From Flavipsychrobacter sp. (GTDB lineage Bacteria > Bacteroidota > Bacteroidia > Chitinophagales > Chitinophagaceae): a stretch of 64,000 nucleotides of DNA. The stretch covers positions 186,001-250,000 of the forward strand of contig JAEUVF010000008.1 in NCBI GenBank assembly GCA_016787265.1, in the 5' to 3' direction. Positions within the stretch are counted from its first letter, which is position 1. Every line of letters starts with the position of its first letter. The translations under genes were made by a program, and so were the position numbers. Of this stretch, positions 42,841 to 50,811 are shown piece by piece. The notes below the pieces were generated by a model that did not search any database, was not told the origin of the DNA, and saw only the letters and a list, made by a program, of their open reading frames with translations.

Positions 42841-43923
42841 ATGAAGAAAGATGTTGAAAGGGAAGACGGGAAGTCGGCCAAAATGCGGGCCAGGGGAGCT
42901 CAGATCAATCCATCAAACCGTTTTGATGCTACTCATACCGCGCGTATGGAGGATACTGCTGTTGATGAATGGGTGGATTCCGATATGGCCACTCAATACC
43001 TGGAGCAGGAAGCCAAAAGCCTCGTTAATAAGGTGGATAGTCCGGATGTAAACATGTTTTACAGCATGAATCCATACCAGGGTTGTGAACATGGTTGCAT
43101 TTATTGTTATGCAAGGAATTCGCATGAATACTGGGGTTATAGTGCTGGACTGGATTTTGAGCGAAAAATAATCGTGAAGCGAAATGCTTCGGAATTGTTG
43201 CGGAAGTTTTTGATGCGATCCAACTGGGAATGTCAGCCTATTTCCATAAGTGGCAATACGGATTGTTATCAACCGGCAGAACAACGTTTCCGGTTGACCA
43301 GAAAGCTGTTGGAGGTTTGCCGGGAATTCAACCAGCCCGTGGGAATCATCACTAAAAATGCGGGTGTTTTACGGGATGCTGATTTGCTGTCCGCCATGGG
43401 AGAAAAAAGAATGGCATCCGTGCTTGTTTCCATCAACAGCCTGGATGAATCCTTGCGAAGGCAAATGGAGCCAAGAACAACCACTGCAGCGCAACGGTTG
43501 CGTGTGATTCGTGAATTAAGCAGGAAGGGAGTATATACCGGCGTGATGATTGGGCCTGTTATTCCTGGTTTAAATGACCATGAACTTCCGTCTATTCTTG
43601 AAAAAGCAGCCGATGCAGGGGCAAAATTTGCAGCCTATACATTTGTGCGATTAAATGGTGCAGTTAAACTTATTTTTCATGATTGGTTGTACTCCAATTT
43701 TCCGGATCGGGCCAATAAGGTATGGCATAGTATAGAGGAAGGTCATGGTGGAAAAGTGAATGATAGCCGGTTTGGGACGCGTATGCGGGGTGAAGGTGAG
43801 CAGGCGGCTATTATTAACCAGCAGTTTAAAAAGTTCCGGCAGTTGTATGGGATGGATGGTGAACGCTGGAGCCTGGATACCAGTCAGTTTTCCCGGCCGG
43901 GCCAACAAATGAAACTTTTTTGA
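42841..43923 (+). CDS. PA0069-family radical SAM protein (SPL-like)
   Basis: A 360-residue radical SAM enzyme. The cluster motif CxxxCxxC is C82-x3-C86-x2-C89 in NPYQGCEHGCIYCYARN. Further family blocks are SISGNTDCYQPAE near 139 and RTTTAAQRLRVIRELSRKGV near 216. The PA0069/SPL-like group is related to spore photoproduct lyase but lacks a proven substrate in most bacteria. Its neighbours, umuDC and two 2H-like genes, suggest a role in repairing damaged nucleic acid. Its stop is 29 bp before the next start (ATG 43953). Confidence 0.9.
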   Translation: MKKDVEREDGKSAKMRARGAQINPSNRFDATHTARMEDTAVDEWVDSDMATQYLEQEAKSLVNKVDSPDVNMFYSMNPYQGCEHGCIYCYARNSHEYWGYSAGLDFERKIIVKRNASELLRKFLMRSNWECQPISISGNTDCYQPAEQRFRLTRKLLEVCREFNQPVGIITKNAGVLRDADLLSAMGEKRMASVLVSINSLDESLRRQMEPRTTTAAQRLRVIRELSRKGVYTGVMIGPVIPGLNDHELPSILEKAADAGAKFAAYTFVRLNGAVKLIFHDWLYSNFPDRANKVWHSIEEGHGGKVNDSRFGTRMRGEGEQAAIINQQFKKFRQLYGMDGERWSLDTSQFSRPGQQMKLF

Positions 43924-43935
43924 AAGCAGCGTTCT

Positions 43936-43943
43936 TATATTTG
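43936..43943 (+). promoter_or_regulatory. -7 promoter element TATATTTG ahead of the AmgK-RapZ gene
   Basis: A perfect TAnnTTTG match only 9 bp before the ATG at 43953, downstream of the radical SAM stop. Transcription would begin close to the start codon, suggesting a near-leaderless mRNA. Confidence 0.45.
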
Positions 43944-43952
43944 ACGCCTACT

Positions 43953-45413
43953 ATGGAACAAATAATTGAACGCATTGATCAGCTCTGGCAGCTGTTTTCA
44001 GGGGAACCAGCAGCAGCCATCACCAAATTACCACAATCGGGCAGCGACCGGATGTATTTCAGGGTGATAGGAAAACAGGATGCAGTTGTTGCATCTGCTA
44101 TTGCAACCTATAATCCGCACATTAAAGAAAACGAAACGTTTTTGTCCTTTAGTGAATCATTGAAGAATGCTGGTGCGCCGGTTGCCAATGTGTTTGCCGT
44201 AAATGAAGAACAGGATATTTATCTGCAGGAAGATTTTGGAGACCGGTCCCTCCTGAATGAGCTGGAAGAAAAAGGATTTACGGAAGAAGTGTATGCGTTG
44301 TTTCAGCAGAGTCTTTCAAAACTGGCACACCTGCAGATACAGGGAGGTGAAAATATTGATTATTCAAAATGTCTGACTGCCCGGGAATTCGGGAAGCAGG
44401 CAATTATGAGTGATCTGCTGTATTTCAAGTATTATTTTCTGGATACGCTCAAGTTCCCTTACGATAAACAAGCCTTACTGGATGACTTTGATGCACTGAG
44501 TACCTATCTTACGCATACGGAAAACAAACATTTTATGTTCCGCGATTTTCAAAGCAGGAACATTATGGTGAAAGATGGGCAGGTGCATTTCATCGATTAC
44601 CAGGGTGGAATGCTGGGTGCGCTTCAATATGATGTTGCCTCCATGTTATGGCAGGCAAGAGCCAACCTTCCTGAAGAATGGAAAAACAGCCTGCTCGAAT
44701 ATTATATCGGGGAGGTAAATAAAATTTTACCGAATCCGGTCGATCCGGTGCTGTTTACCATTCAATACAATGGGTATGTACTGATCAGGTTATTACAAGT
44801 GCTGGGTGCTTATGGTTTCAGGGGGTTCTTTCAGCGCAAAGCACAGTTTTTGACCAGCATTCCGCAGGCTTTGAAAAATCTGAGTGCGTTTACCGGAAAT
44901 CGGAAAATGGGCATCGCGGTTCCTGAATTTGATAAATGTCTGCATTTCTGCACCAGCGCAGAAGTGATTGATAAATTCGAACCCTTACTGGCGGATGAGT
45001 CCACTCCTCTGGTTGTGAATATTCATAGTTTCTCTTATAAAAAAGGGATACCATCCGACCCAACTGAAAACGGAGGTGGATTTGTTTTTGACTGCCGGGG
45101 CATTTTTAATCCGGGTCGTTTCGAAGAATACAAATCGCAGACTGGAAGGGATAAGGCGGTGAAAGATTTCCTTGAGCAACGAACAGCTATGCCGGATTTT
45201 CTGAATAGTGTGTTTGATCTGGTGGATATCAGTGTGGCGGAATATATCAGGAGAAGATTTGCAAGCTTACAGGTGAACTTTGGTTGTACCGGCGGGCAAC
45301 ACCGTTCTGTATATGCCGCAGATGCGCTGGCCAGGCACCTCCGGAATAAATACAAAGTAAAAGTGGAAGTCAGGCATATTGAACAGGAATCAAAAAACTG
45401 GATCAACCCATGA
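43953..45413 (+). CDS. AmgK-like sugar kinase fused to RapZ C-terminal domain
   Basis: A 486-residue fusion. I use the ATG at 43953, since the upstream in-frame TTG (43920) overlaps the radical SAM stop. Residues about 1-340 form an aminoglycoside-phosphotransferase-type kinase: catalytic D198 in MFRDFQSRN and metal ligand D215 in FIDYQGG, like AmgK, which phosphorylates MurNAc and GlcNAc at the anomeric position in cell-wall recycling. Residues about 353-486 are the RapZ C-terminal domain (SFSYKKGIPSD, FGCTGGQHRSVY near 444), which in E. coli binds glucosamine-6-phosphate. It overlaps the MurU-like gene by 4 bp. The fusion directly couples a recycling kinase with an amino-sugar sensor domain. 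Confidence 0.88.
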   Translation: MEQIIERIDQLWQLFSGEPAAAITKLPQSGSDRMYFRVIGKQDAVVASAIATYNPHIKENETFLSFSESLKNAGAPVANVFAVNEEQDIYLQEDFGDRSLLNELEEKGFTEEVYALFQQSLSKLAHLQIQGGENIDYSKCLTAREFGKQAIMSDLLYFKYYFLDTLKFPYDKQALLDDFDALSTYLTHTENKHFMFRDFQSRNIMVKDGQVHFIDYQGGMLGALQYDVASMLWQARANLPEEWKNSLLEYYIGEVNKILPNPVDPVLFTIQYNGYVLIRLLQVLGAYGFRGFFQRKAQFLTSIPQALKNLSAFTGNRKMGIAVPEFDKCLHFCTSAEVIDKFEPLLADESTPLVVNIHSFSYKKGIPSDPTENGGGFVFDCRGIFNPGRFEEYKSQTGRDKAVKDFLEQRTAMPDFLNSVFDLVDISVAEYIRRRFASLQVNFGCTGGQHRSVYAADALARHLRNKYKVKVEVRHIEQESKNWINP

Positions 45414-46147
45414 AAGCAATGATTTTTGCAGCCGGACTGGGTACCCGATTCAAACCCTGGACGGATCAGCATCCGAAGGCGCTGGCTCCTGTGAATGGAA
45501 AGTCTTTATTACAGCGGAATATCGAATATCTTCAACGGTATGGTATAACCGAAGTGGTGGTGAACGTGCATCATTTCGCCGACCAGATTTTGGAAGCAGT
45601 AAAAAATGCAAACGGCTGGGGTAGTACTATCCTGATTAGTGATGAACGCGATGAGGTGCTGGAAACCGGGGGTGGTTTGCTAAAAGCGGCCCGCCTGCTG
45701 GGAACGGATTCATTCCTTACCATTAACGCGGATGTATTGACGGATCTCAACCTGGATGCGCTCATAAAATTTCACCAAAAAGAAAAAGCCCTGGTCAGTT
45801 TTGGAGTCACCAACAGAAAAAGTACCCGCAATATCCTGTTTGACGAAAACAGCCGGATGCAGGGCTGGGTCAACCTGTCTACCAATGAATTTCGGTTTCC
45901 CCCGGAATCAGCGTACACGGCAGAAAATGCATTACAGTACCTGACTCCCAAGGCTTATAGCACTGTAGTGGTGTTTTCTCATGAAATCTTTTCGCTGATC
46001 CGCAGGCAGGGCAAGTTTTCGCTGATTGATGTGTACCTCGACCTTGCCGGAACGAATAAAATTATGGGTTTCGACCATAGCGGAGATCGCTTTATTGATG
46101 TGGGAAAGCCAGAAAGTGTGGCCCAGGCAGAAGCGCTGTTCGATTGA
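45410..46147 (+). CDS. murU: MurU-like sugar-1-phosphate nucleotidyltransferase
   Basis: A 245-residue nucleotidyltransferase with the signature AAGLGTRFKPWTD (7-19) and PKALAPVNGK (22-31), plus LTINADVLTDLN near 103 carrying the metal Asp. It transfers UMP to sugar-1-phosphates. Coupled to the AmgK-type kinase by a 4 bp overlap, it most likely makes UDP-MurNAc from MurNAc-1-phosphate, bypassing de novo MurA/MurB, as described for the Pseudomonas AmgK-MurU route. The downstream MurNAc hydrolases are not in the window. Other sugar substrates cannot be ruled out. Confidence 0.85.
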   Translation: MKAMIFAAGLGTRFKPWTDQHPKALAPVNGKSLLQRNIEYLQRYGITEVVVNVHHFADQILEAVKNANGWGSTILISDERDEVLETGGGLLKAARLLGTDSFLTINADVLTDLNLDALIKFHQKEKALVSFGVTNRKSTRNILFDENSRMQGWVNLSTNEFRFPPESAYTAENALQYLTPKAYSTVVVFSHEIFSLIRRQGKFSLIDVYLDLAGTNKIMGFDHSGDRFIDVGKPESVAQAEALFD

Positions 46148-46263
46148 TCCCTTTTCTTTCTGGATTTACGCAATTTCTTATACTATTTTGGCATCGGTCG
46201 AAACGGTGCAGTTTTGGCCTTGGAATAAGTTAACTTTAAGATGATTAGTATACGATTCCTGCC

Positions 46264-49062
46264 ATGCAACGATTGATCCGATCAAATAAAAAAGCGCTTA
46301 TCCTGGTTGCAGGACTAGTGGTCATTCTTAGTCTCTCCTGGGTGATCAGCCGTTCCGCGCGCGACCGTGGCGCACCGGTTGATTTCAGCACGGAAGTCAA
46401 ACCTATTCTCAATAAACATTGTATTTCCTGTCATGGTGGTGTGAAAGCCAAGGCAGGCTTTAGTGTGCTTTTTGAAGAGGAAGCCTTCAGTCCGACCGAA
46501 TCCGGCAAGCCCGCCATTATCAAGGGTGATCCGGATGCCAGTGAGATGATCCGTCGCCTTACCCTGGACGACCCTGAAGAGCGTATGCCCTATGAACATG
46601 AACCGCTCTCGCCAGATGAAATCGCGCTCTTGCGTCGCTGGATCAAACAAGGAGCACCCTGGGGAGATCACTGGGCCTACCTTCCGGTTGCAGAACCAAA
46701 AGAAAAGAAATCAATCGATCAGCATATTCAAAAAGAACTGGAGAAAGTGGGTCTTACCGGGTCACAACGCGCGGAAGCGCCGGTATTGCTTCGAAGAGTT
46801 GGGCTGGACCTGATTGGACTCTATCCCGAAAAAGAACAGGCGGAAAAATTTTTAAAAGCTGGAGGATCCCCGGCAGCATATGAAGAGTTGGTGGATAGTT
46901 TGCTGGCATCGCCCCGTTTTGGAGAAAAATGGGCCAGTATGTGGCTCGATCTTGCCAGGTATGCAGATACCAAAGGCTATGAATCGGATGGGCATCGGGA
47001 TGCCTGGCCCTATCGCGACTGGGTGATCAGGGCTTTTAACGAGAACATGCCTTATGACCAGTTTATTAAGGAGCAAATGGCGGGCGATCTGTTGCCCAAC
47101 CCCACTGATGATAATTATATCGCAACTGGTTTCCATCGAAATTCAATGACCAACGATGAGGGTGGAACCGATAATGAGGAATTCAGGGTAGCTGCTGTAA
47201 TGGATCGTATTAACACCAGTTGGGAGGCAATCATGAGTACGACTTTTTCCTGTGTGCAATGTCATAGTCATCCCTATGACCCATTTAAACACGATGAGTA
47301 TTATAAGTTCCTGGCTTATTTCAACAATACAAGGGATGAAGATGTGCCAGGGGAATACCCCTTGCTTCGAAGACTGACGCCGGAAATGGAACAGGAGCTG
47401 GAGTATGTAATGAAGTGGATAGGGAATGGAGGAAAGCAGGAGGGGGAATGGGTGAGGGAGATGATCAAGTTTTATCAGCCGGCGGTGAATTCTACCACAG
47501 CGGACAAACTTGAAAATGCGGTGATTGGCAACATGAACTACGCGCTGATCTTTAAGAACAAATCCTCAGCCAGGTTTAAGAGTATTGACATGGAAGGGGT
47601 GGAACAGATGATCTGGCAATTCTATTGTAATAAGCCGGGAGGTATATTAACGCTTCGTCTGGATGCACCTGATGGACCGGTTATCGCGAGATCTCCTGTG
47701 CAGGCAAAAGATCAATGGCGCTTTGAAGCTATTCCATTTCCCAAACAAAGGGGAGTGCATGATCTGTATGTGCAATATGAAAGATCACCGCTGGCTTCCG
47801 AAAAAGATGATTTCACCATCACCTTTAACTGGCTCTCCTTTGTGCCGGCTTTCCCTGGTAAGGATCGGCCGGGTTATGCAGCTGCTTATCAGCGGTATTG
47901 GAAACTGCTGACAACCTATGTGCCGGGCATGCCGATTTTATATGAGAATCCGACAAGCCTGAAAAGATCTACCCATGTTTTTGAACGTGGTAACCGCCTG
48001 ACTTTGGGAGCTGAAGTGAAACCGGCGGTACCGGCATCGCTTATGCACAACATGCAGCTGAAAGAAACCGATATGCCAAAAAACCGGCTGGACCTGGCCG
48101 CCTGGATGACGAATCCCCGCAATCCACTGGTGTCCCGCACCCTGGTGAATCGCTTATGGGAACAACTCTTCGGTACGGGATTAGTGGAAACCCTTGAAGA
48201 TATGGGGACGCAGGGAGCCAATCCTACCCATCATCAACTTCTCGATGAATTGTCGTGGAAACTAATGCATGAGTACAAATGGAATATCAAAAAACTGCTG
48301 AAAGAAATGGTGCTGAGTGCCACCTACCAGCAGGATAGTCGCGTAACCAAAGAGCAATTGGAAAAGGATGCCGCCAACAAATATTATGCACGCGGCCCAA
48401 GGATACGCCTGAGTGCGGAACAATTGCGCGACCAGCATTTACAGGTGAGTGGAAAACTCAGTACAAAAATGTACGGTCCGGGTGTAATGCCCTGGCAACC
48501 CGAAGGCATCTGGTTATCTCCGTATAATGGTGCCCGTTGGATGATGAGTAAGGGAGAGGATCAGTACCGCCGGGCGGTTTACACGTATTGGAAACGTACT
48601 GCGCCCTACCCGAGTATGATCAATTTTGATGGCGCGCAGCGCGTAGTATGCAATGCGCGAAGGATAAGGACCAATACCCCACTTCAGGCATTGGTGACGC
48701 TGAATGATTCGGTGTACGTGGATCTGGCGGCACATTTTGCGGGAAGAATGGAAAGGGGAGACAAGGGAGACAAGGGAGACAAAGGAGAAGGAGGAAAGGA
48801 GGAAAGGAAGAGGGAGGAAAGGAAGAGGGAGGAAAGGAAAGTTGAGGAGCAAATTAAATGGGCGTACCGCCAATTATTATACAGCGAAATAAAACAGGAA
48901 CAATTAACAGCGCTGATGGGACTATATTCCAAAGCCAGGGCGACCTATGAGGCCAACCCTAAAGAAAGGGAGGCTTTTGGGCAACCAACTGCTCATGCCG
49001 CAGCAATGGTAGTGGTGGCAAATGCGTTGTTAAACCTGGATGAAGTAATCGTAAAAAATTAA
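46264..49062 (+). CDS. DUF1549/DUF1553 protein with N-terminal cytochrome c domain
   Basis: A 932-residue envelope protein with an N-terminal signal anchor (ALILVAGLVVILSLSWV). A planctomycete-type cytochrome c domain has heme site C53-IS-C56-H57; a second CxxCH, C330-VQ-C333-H334, lies in DUF1549. DUF1553 covers about 600-920 (NPLVSRTLVNRLWEQLFGTGLVETLEDMG is its signature). Such genes occur in Planctomycetes, Verrucomicrobia and Bacteroidota, always beside DUF1501 proteins, with no established activity; electron transfer in polymer breakdown has been proposed. A purine repeat encodes a charged insert near 830-865. The -7-like TAACTTTA at 46231-46238 precedes it by 25 bp. Confidence 0.9.
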   Translation: MQRLIRSNKKALILVAGLVVILSLSWVISRSARDRGAPVDFSTEVKPILNKHCISCHGGVKAKAGFSVLFEEEAFSPTESGKPAIIKGDPDASEMIRRLTLDDPEERMPYEHEPLSPDEIALLRRWIKQGAPWGDHWAYLPVAEPKEKKSIDQHIQKELEKVGLTGSQRAEAPVLLRRVGLDLIGLYPEKEQAEKFLKAGGSPAAYEELVDSLLASPRFGEKWASMWLDLARYADTKGYESDGHRDAWPYRDWVIRAFNENMPYDQFIKEQMAGDLLPNPTDDNYIATGFHRNSMTNDEGGTDNEEFRVAAVMDRINTSWEAIMSTTFSCVQCHSHPYDPFKHDEYYKFLAYFNNTRDEDVPGEYPLLRRLTPEMEQELEYVMKWIGNGGKQEGEWVREMIKFYQPAVNSTTADKLENAVIGNMNYALIFKNKSSARFKSIDMEGVEQMIWQFYCNKPGGILTLRLDAPDGPVIARSPVQAKDQWRFEAIPFPKQRGVHDLYVQYERSPLASEKDDFTITFNWLSFVPAFPGKDRPGYAAAYQRYWKLLTTYVPGMPILYENPTSLKRSTHVFERGNRLTLGAEVKPAVPASLMHNMQLKETDMPKNRLDLAAWMTNPRNPLVSRTLVNRLWEQLFGTGLVETLEDMGTQGANPTHHQLLDELSWKLMHEYKWNIKKLLKEMVLSATYQQDSRVTKEQLEKDAANKYYARGPRIRLSAEQLRDQHLQVSGKLSTKMYGPGVMPWQPEGIWLSPYNGARWMMSKGEDQYRRAVYTYWKRTAPYPSMINFDGAQRVVCNARRIRTNTPLQALVTLNDSVYVDLAAHFAGRMERGDKGDKGDKGEGGKEERKREERKREERKVEEQIKWAYRQLLYSEIKQEQLTALMGLYSKARATYEANPKEREAFGQPTAHAAAMVVVANALLNLDEVIVKN
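48747..48850 (+). repeat. Purine-rich repeat inside the DUF1553 gene
   Basis: AATGGAAAGGGGAG (variant of the core) is followed by three GGAGACAAG-like 9 bp units and two and a half units of the 15 bp type GGAGGAAAGGAAGAG. It encodes a Gly/Asp/Lys/Glu/Arg stretch that interrupts the DUF1553 region. Confidence 0.75.
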
Positions 49063-49081
49063 AGCAGTCAATTGCTAGCTT

Positions 49082-50623
49082 ATGACCAGAGATGAATTGC
49101 ATGCACAGAAACTCCTGAAGGAGGCCGAACAGGCGCATCTTCAATTGCATACCCGCCGGCATTTTCTGAAAGAAAGTGCAATGGGATTAGGGGCACTGGC
49201 GATAGGGTCTCTGTTGGGAGGCTGTGGCCAGCCGGCATTGGATAAATTGGCAAAAGAAGCGGCTAACACCGGTTTTGATCCGCTCCGCGATTTTGATCCT
49301 GCCCGGCCCTTGTTGCCCAAGGCGCCACCCTTCACGGCACGTGCGAAAAGTGTGATCTATTTGCATATGGCAGGAGCGCCATCGCAATTGGAATTATTTG
49401 ATTATAAACCCGAGTTGATGAAAATGGATGGACAGGATTGTCCGCCTTCTCTGCTCGAGGGCAAGCAGTTTGCTTTTATCACAGGAGTTCCAAAAATGTT
49501 AGGTCCGCAGGCTACGTTTAAGCAAAGGGGTGAGTCGGGCGCCTGGATCAGTGATCATTTGCCGCATTTTTCAACCATGGCAGATGAAGTTAGTTTTCTG
49601 AAAGCTGTTACTACCGATCAATTCAACCATGCGCCGGCGCAATTGCTGATGCATACTGGTACACCCCGGTTGGGTAGACCATCTATGGGGTCATGGGTAA
49701 CCTATGGATTAGGAACTGAAAACCAGAATCTTCCGGGATTTGTGGTGCTGACCAGTGGGGGCAGTTTTCCGGATGCGGGTAAAAGTGTTTGGGGGAGTGG
49801 ATTCCTGCCATCGGTATACCAGGGCGTGCAATGCAGAAGTGAAGGTGATCCGGTATTGTTTATCAATGATCCGAAAGGGATGAGTCGCGATTTGCGAAAG
49901 GCCAGTATTGAAGCGATTAATCAGGCGAATGCCGCAACGTACAAAGAATACCAGGATCCCGAAACGCTGAGCCGTATATCACAATATGAAATGGCATTCC
50001 GGATGCAGATTACAGCGCCGGAAGTGATGAATATAAATGATGAGCCGGATTATATTCAGGAGATGTATGGCACCCAGCCAGGTAAATCCTGTTTTGCGAA
50101 CAATGCATTGCTGGCGCGCAAACTGGTGGAAAAGGGAGTTCGGTATGTGCAGTTATTTGATTGGGGCTGGGATGCTCATGGAGATAATGCCGGCAATAGT
50201 TTGAACCTGGGCATCATCAATAAATACAGGAGTGTTGACAAAGCCATGACGGCATTGTTGCTTGATTTGAAGCAGCGGGGCTTACTGGATGAGACGCTGG
50301 TGGTATGGGGAGGCGAATTTGGTCGCACGCCGATGATGGAAAACAGAAACGGAGTGCAGAATCCTTATAAGGGCCGGGATCATCATACAGACGCATTTAC
50401 CCTCTGGATGGCAGGAGGGGGTATCAAAAAAGGCTTTACCTATGGGGAAACCGATGAGATCGGTTATAGTCCGGTTAGTGGTAAAGTGGAGGCCTTTGAT
50501 ATCCAGGCAACCATTCTGCATTTGATGGGCATTAACCACGAAACGTTTACCTATCCGTTCCAGGGTCGTCCGTTCAGATTGACGGATGTGGGAGGAAGGG
50601 TGATAGAGGAGATAGTGGCCTAG
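49082..50623 (+). CDS. DUF1501 protein, Tat-exported lipoprotein
   Basis: A 513-residue DUF1501 protein with a Tat signal: RRHFLK at 25-30 and a hydrophobic stretch ending GGC, lipobox Cys48. Folded export suggests a cofactor or metal centre. The core resembles alkaline-phosphatase/sulfatase-like folds, with conserved segments WDAHGDNAGNS, WGGEFGRTPMMENRNG and GRDHHTDAFTLWMAGGG. No reaction has been established for the family. It follows the DUF1549/1553 gene by 19 bp, the universal partner arrangement. It ends right before an ATGGAAGAGGG repeat. Confidence 0.9.
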   Translation: MTRDELHAQKLLKEAEQAHLQLHTRRHFLKESAMGLGALAIGSLLGGCGQPALDKLAKEAANTGFDPLRDFDPARPLLPKAPPFTARAKSVIYLHMAGAPSQLELFDYKPELMKMDGQDCPPSLLEGKQFAFITGVPKMLGPQATFKQRGESGAWISDHLPHFSTMADEVSFLKAVTTDQFNHAPAQLLMHTGTPRLGRPSMGSWVTYGLGTENQNLPGFVVLTSGGSFPDAGKSVWGSGFLPSVYQGVQCRSEGDPVLFINDPKGMSRDLRKASIEAINQANAATYKEYQDPETLSRISQYEMAFRMQITAPEVMNINDEPDYIQEMYGTQPGKSCFANNALLARKLVEKGVRYVQLFDWGWDAHGDNAGNSLNLGIINKYRSVDKAMTALLLDLKQRGLLDETLVVWGGEFGRTPMMENRNGVQNPYKGRDHHTDAFTLWMAGGGIKKGFTYGETDEIGYSPVSGKVEAFDIQATILHLMGINHETFTYPFQGRPFRLTDVGGRVIEEIVA

Positions 50624-50697
50624 TATGGAAGAGGGGAATGGAAGATGGGGAATGGAAGATGGAGGAAGGGAAGATGGAGGAAGGGAGGATGGAGAAC
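50624..50697 (+). repeat. Purine-rich ATGGAAGAGGG-type repeat after the DUF1501 gene
   Basis: The core ATGGAAGAGGG is at 50625-50635, one base after the stop codon, followed by 14 bp units of type ATGGAAGATGGGGA. It occupies the space between two co-directional genes. Confidence 0.85.
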
Positions 50698-50783
50698 TGT
50701 AAACTGGTTATATAAAATGTATAATTGCAATATATGAGAGATCCATAATTTTAACGTTCTGAGTTTTACGGTTTTAATCTTCT

Positions 50784-50811
50784 CACCTTTCACCTTTCAC
50801 CTTTCACCTCC
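50784..50811 (+). repeat. TTTCACC heptad tract directly before the DUF2231 gene
   Basis: Four TCACCTT-type heptads end one base before the ATG at 50812, leaving no room for a conventional leader. On this strand the heptad is pyrimidine-rich, opposite to its orientation relative to umuC. Confidence 0.85.
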
